Assembly: GCF_030010215.1 (NCBI RefSeq)
Contig: NZ_JASCRR010000009.1
Span: 124,001 to 188,000, forward strand
Length of the DNA: 64,000 nucleotides
Reading direction: 5' to 3'
From: Tianweitania sp. UT-5YL-CI-8
GTDB taxonomy: Bacteria; Pseudomonadota; Alphaproteobacteria; Rhizobiales; Rhizobiaceae
In this document: piece after piece, positions 60,991 through 64,000 of the stretch
Numbering within the stretch: the first letter of the stretch is position 1
Layout of the letters: every line of letters begins with the position of its first letter
Translations under genes and position numbers: made by a program
The notes under the pieces: model-generated
Databases searched by the model: none
What the model was told of the DNA's origin: nothing
The model's input: only the letters and a program-made list of their open reading frames with translations

Positions 60991-62277
60991 TCACGCCCTC
61001 ACCTGCCCGGTTCCGCGCACCCGGTATTTGAAGGAGGTCAGTTGCTCGACGCCGACAGGTCCCCGAGCATGCATCTTGCCGGTGGCAATGCCGATTTCGG
61101 CACCCATGCCGAACTCGCCGCCATCGGCGAACTGGGTCGACGCGTTGTGCAGCAGGATGGCGGAATCGATCTCGCTGAAGAACTTTTCAACCACCGTCGC
61201 ATCTTCCGCAAGCACCGCCTCGGTGTGGTGCGACGAATGCGTCTCGATATGCTCGATAGCGCCCTCGATCCCGTCGACCAGCTTCACCGAAATGATCGCA
61301 TCGAGATATTCGGTAGTCCAGTCGGCTTCTACAGCGGGTTTCGCATCGCCGAAAAGCTTCAGCACCTCCGCGTCCGCCCGGATTTCGCAACCCGCATCGC
61401 GCAGCGCCGTCAGCACCGGCACGACATGGGTCTCTGCCACCTCACGATCGAACAGCAGGGTTTCCGCAGCGCCGCACACGCCGGTGCGCCGCATCTTGGC
61501 GTTAACGACGATGGCGACCGCCATGTCGAGCTTGGCCGATTTGTCGATATAGATGTGGCAGATGCCCTCGAGATGCGCGAACACCGGCACCCGCGCCTCG
61601 CTCTGCACGCGTTCGACCAGGCTGCGCCCCCCGCGCGGCACGATGACATCGATGGCGCCGCCAAGCCCCTTCAGCATTTCGCCGACAGCGGCACGGTCCG
61701 GCACGGGAACGAGTTGAATGGCGTCTTCGGGAAGTCCGGCTTCGCGCAGCCCCTCGACCATGCAGGCATGGATTGCCAGCGACGAATTCAGCGAATCCGA
61801 GCCGCCGCGCAGGATGACTGGATTGCCCGCCTTCAAGCACAGCGCGCCGGCATCTGCCGTCACGTTCGGCCGGCTCTCATAGATCACGCCGATGACGCCG
61901 AGCGGCGTGCGCACGCGCTCGATATGCAGGCCGTTGGGCCGGTCCCATTCCGCGATGACTTCGCCGACGGGATCTGCCAGCGCGGCAATCGCGCGAATGC
62001 CTTCGGCCATGTCGGCGATGCGCGCGGGCGTCAGCTTGAGCCGATCCATGAACGAACCGGTCAGACCGGCTTCCTCGCCATTGGCGACATCGATGGCGTT
62101 GGCGTCGAGGATGGCCTGCTCGTTGCGGACGATGGACGCGGCCATAGCCAGAAGCGCTGTGTTCTTGCGCTCCCCATCGGCAATGGCGAGCGGTCGGGCG
62201 GCAGCGCGAGCCTTGCGTCCGATGCCTGCCATGACAGCTGCGATATCCTCACCCGTCTTTTCATGCGCCTTGAGCAT
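60991..62277 (-). CDS. proA: Glutamate-5-semialdehyde dehydrogenase (gamma-glutamyl phosphate reductase)
   Basis: Second step of proline synthesis, NADPH-dependent. The catalytic cysteine is in [14 protein letters not shown] (near residue 265); [20 protein letters not shown] is a family block and [16 protein letters not shown] lies near the end. At 428 aa the length is typical. It starts 3 bp after the proB stop. Confidence 0.98.
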   Translation of the reverse strand: MLKAHEKTGEDIAAVMAGIGRKARAAARPLAIADGERKNTALLAMAASIVRNEQAILDANAIDVANGEEAGLTGSFMDRLKLTPARIADMAEGIRAIAALADPVGEVIAEWDRPNGLHIERVRTPLGVIGVIYESRPNVTADAGALCLKAGNPVILRGGSDSLNSSLAIHACMVEGLREAGLPEDAIQLVPVPDRAAVGEMLKGLGGAIDVIVPRGGRSLVERVQSEARVPVFAHLEGICHIYIDKSAKLDMAVAIVVNAKMRRTGVCGAAETLLFDREVAETHVVPVLTALRDAGCEIRADAEVLKLFGDAKPAVEADWTTEYLDAIISVKLVDGIEGAIEHIETHSSHHTEAVLAEDATVVEKFFSEIDSAILLHNASTQFADGGEFGMGAEIGIATGKMHARGPVGVEQLTSFKYRVRGTGQVRA

Positions 62278-62280
62278 GGT

Positions 62281-63432
62281 CTATCCTTCCGCTTTCAACA
62301 GCACGCCCGCGTCTGTCCGGGTGACGACGAGGTCGTCACGATGAACCATGGCAGCGCGCGCCTCGTATCCAAGCACAGCCTCTATTTCGGCAGACTTGCG
62401 CCCGGCAATTCTTATGGCATCCGCCGCGTCATAGGCAACAAGCCCGCGCGCGATCTCGCGCCCGTCCGGCGACACGATTGCAACGGTGTCGCCGCGCGAG
62501 AAGTTCCCGCTCACCGCGCGCACGCCGGCGGGCAGCAGCGACTTTCCCGACCGCAGCGCACCAACGGCACCCTCGTCTACCGTCAATCGCCCGGCGGGAT
62601 CGAGCTGTCCGGCGATCCAGGTCTTGTAGCCCTTCACCGGATTGCCATGCGGGCGAAAGAATGTGGCGCGCTCACCGCGTTCGATGGCAGACAACGGATG
62701 CATGCGGTTGCCCGCCGTGATGATCATCGCCGTTCCCGCTGTCGTCGCTATCTTGCCGGCATCGATCTTGGTGCGCATGCCGCCGCGGGACAGCTCCGAG
62801 GCGGCTCCGCCGGCCATAGCCTCGATGTCGGGCGTGATGACATCGACCACCGGAATGAACTCGGCATGCGGATCGACCGCCGGGGGCGCGGTATAGAGCC
62901 CGTCTATGTCGGAAAGCAGCACCAGAAGGTCCGCGCCCATCATGGTTGCGACCCGAGCGGCGAGCCGGTCGTTGTCGCCATAGCGGATTTCGCTGGTGGC
63001 AACCGTGTCGTTCTCGTTGATGACGGGTACCGCCTTCAACTTGAGCAAGGTAGAGATGGTGGCGCGCGCATTGAGATAGCGGCGGCGCTCTTCGGTGTCG
63101 CCCAGCGTCACCAGGATCTGGCCGGACTTCAACCCGCGCCGCGCAAGCTGCTCGGCCCAGGCGCCGGCCAGCTCGATCTGGCCGACGGCAGCCGCAGCTT
63201 GGCTTTCCTCCAGCTTCAGCGCCCGCTTGCCGAGCCCCAGCACCGTGCGGCCCAGGGCAATGGCACCTGAGGAAACCACCAGCACATCGGTGCCGCGCTC
63301 CGCCAGCATTGCGATGTCGTCGACCAGAGAGGCCAGCCATTCGCGCTTCAAGCCCGTTGCACGGTCGACCAGCAGCGCCGAACCGATCTTGACGGTGATG
63401 CGCTTGTATTTCTTCAGCGACAGCGCAGACAT
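62281..63432 (-). CDS. proB: Glutamate 5-kinase
   Basis: First, feedback-controlled step of proline synthesis. The kinase domain covers about 1-260 ([20 protein letters not shown], then [10 protein letters not shown] and [20 protein letters not shown]) and a C-terminal PUA domain about 275-370 ([20 protein letters not shown]). It begins 4 bp after obgE, so obgE-proB-proA are probably one transcript. Confidence 0.98.
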   Translation of the reverse strand: MSALSLKKYKRITVKIGSALLVDRATGLKREWLASLVDDIAMLAERGTDVLVVSSGAIALGRTVLGLGKRALKLEESQAAAAVGQIELAGAWAEQLARRGLKSGQILVTLGDTEERRRYLNARATISTLLKLKAVPVINENDTVATSEIRYGDNDRLAARVATMMGADLLVLLSDIDGLYTAPPAVDPHAEFIPVVDVITPDIEAMAGGAASELSRGGMRTKIDAGKIATTAGTAMIITAGNRMHPLSAIERGERATFFRPHGNPVKGYKTWIAGQLDPAGRLTVDEGAVGALRSGKSLLPAGVRAVSGNFSRGDTVAIVSPDGREIARGLVAYDAADAIRIAGRKSAEIEAVLGYEARAAMVHRDDLVVTRTDAGVLLKAEG

Positions 63433-63436
63433 CGCT

Positions 63437-64000
63437 TCAGCTATCCCAGCGCGTTTCGACGGGTTGGGCTTCTCCCTCCCGCGCTTCCGAAACCACGGAC
63501 ATCAGCGCGCGCAACGCGGTCTCGATGCCTTCGCGCGTCACGGCCGACAGCACCAGCGGGTCGCGTCCCGCCGCCCGCTTGAGCGAAGCGATCTTCTTCT
63601 TACGCTCGGCCGCATCGACCGTGTCGGCCTGGCTGAGCGCGACGATCTCGGGCTTGTCGGCCAGCCCATGACCATAGGCTTCAAGCTCGCGGCGCACGGT
63701 CTTGTAGGTCTTGCCGGCATTCTCCTCCTGCGCTGACACCAGATGCAGCAGAACACGCGTCCGCTCGACATGGCCGAGGAAGCGGTCGCCGATGCCGACG
63801 CCTTCATGGGCGCCCTCGATCAGGCCGGGAATGTCGGCGATGACGAATTCGCGCGCATCGACGCGTGCAACACCCAGGCCGGGATGCAGGGTTGTGAAAG
63901 GATAGTCGGCGATCTTCGGCTTCGCCGCCGTGACCGAGGCCAGAAAGGTGGATTTCCCCGCATTGGGCAGGCCGACCAGCCCGGCATCGGCGATCAGCTT
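63437..64000 (-). CDS. obgE: GTPase ObgE (3' part; N-terminus beyond window)
   Basis: The frame is open from the right edge to the stop at 63437, 187 residues. It is the G domain of Obg, a GTPase of 50S assembly and stress control. G1 is GLPNAGKST, switch region [12 protein letters not shown]3 [12 protein letters not shown], and G5 LSAVTREG. The expected G4 motif NKxD reads SQAD here. The glycine-rich Obg fold lies outside the window. A C-terminal variable tail follows G5. Confidence 0.95.
   Translation of the reverse strand, partial: KLIADAGLVGLPNAGKSTFLASVTAAKPKIADYPFTTLHPGLGVARVDAREFVIADIPGLIEGAHEGVGIGDRFLGHVERTRVLLHLVSAQEENAGKTYKTVRRELEAYGHGLADKPEIVALSQADTVDAAERKKKIASLKRAAGRDPLVLSAVTREGIETALRALMSVVSEAREGEAQPVETRWDS

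Noticed and set aside
61042-63270. A 742-aa plus-strand open frame opposite proA and proB
   Set aside because: It runs across two well-defined genes and their junction; an artefact of third-position GC bias.

Overview
The window reads as a chromosomal segment of a GC-rich alphaproteobacterium of the order Hyphomicrobiales (Rhizobiales), most like Mesorhizobium or a close Phyllobacteriaceae relative. I base this on the gene order obgE-proB-proA-nadD-rsfS-rlmH-envC-ctpA-rppH, the alphaproteobacterial serC RNA motif before serC-serA, the small DUF3309 gene, a long LivM, and several copies of palindromic intergenic repeats of the type that litters rhizobial genomes. The species call is inference; no rRNA or tRNA gene lies in the window.

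Layout. 0-5 kb: thiamine import (thiB, thiP cut by the left edge) under a TPP riboswitch, with thiamine pyrophosphokinase and an ABC-F ATPase on the other strand. 5-10.5 kb: an inverted-repeat element, a lone CcdA-like antitoxin, a large unknown membrane-anchored Pro/Ala-rich protein, purA, a DMT exporter and a ParDE-type toxin-antitoxin pair. 10.5-13.6 kb: serC-serA behind the serC RNA motif. 13.6-19.6 kb: a compositionally odd island with three polytopic GT-C-like membrane glycosyltransferases and one accessory membrane protein. 19.6-27.3 kb: a carbohydrate ABC importer (CUT1 type) with a sugar isomerase/epimerase and a Gfo/Idh/MocA dehydrogenase, facing a LacI regulator; two identical 14-bp operators lie in the divergent region.

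27.4-31.6 kb: housekeeping genes rpmF, mtgA, ispA, a SPOR-tailed lytic transglycosylase and ispG. 32-36.4 kb: an RND pump (adaptor and permease, no outer-membrane channel). 36.4-39.1 kb: DUF3309, an MFS transporter and an SH3b protein. 39.3-42.8 kb: pyruvate carboxylase. 43-48.9 kb: a six-gene branched-chain/amino-acid ABC operon (livHMGF, a small membrane protein, the binding protein). 49.2-53.2 kb: a 4-hydroxyproline degradation set (deaminase, D-hydroxyproline oxidase, epimerase) facing a GntR regulator. 53.2-55.8 kb: mmsA facing a LysR regulator. 55.8-64 kb: the conserved run rppH, ctpA, envC, rlmH, rsfS, nadD, proA, proB and the 3' part of obgE.

How they work together. Thiamine is imported by ThiBP(Q) and could be converted in one step to TPP by the neighbouring kinase, while TPP feeds back on import through the riboswitch. 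The carbohydrate operon couples uptake to oxidation/isomerisation under a local repressor. The hydroxyproline enzymes lead to 2-oxoglutarate semialdehyde, but the last dehydrogenase is not here. The most unusual material is the GT-C island at 13.6-19.6 kb, whose product I cannot name; I did not find a clear-cut new defence, mobile or secretion system.
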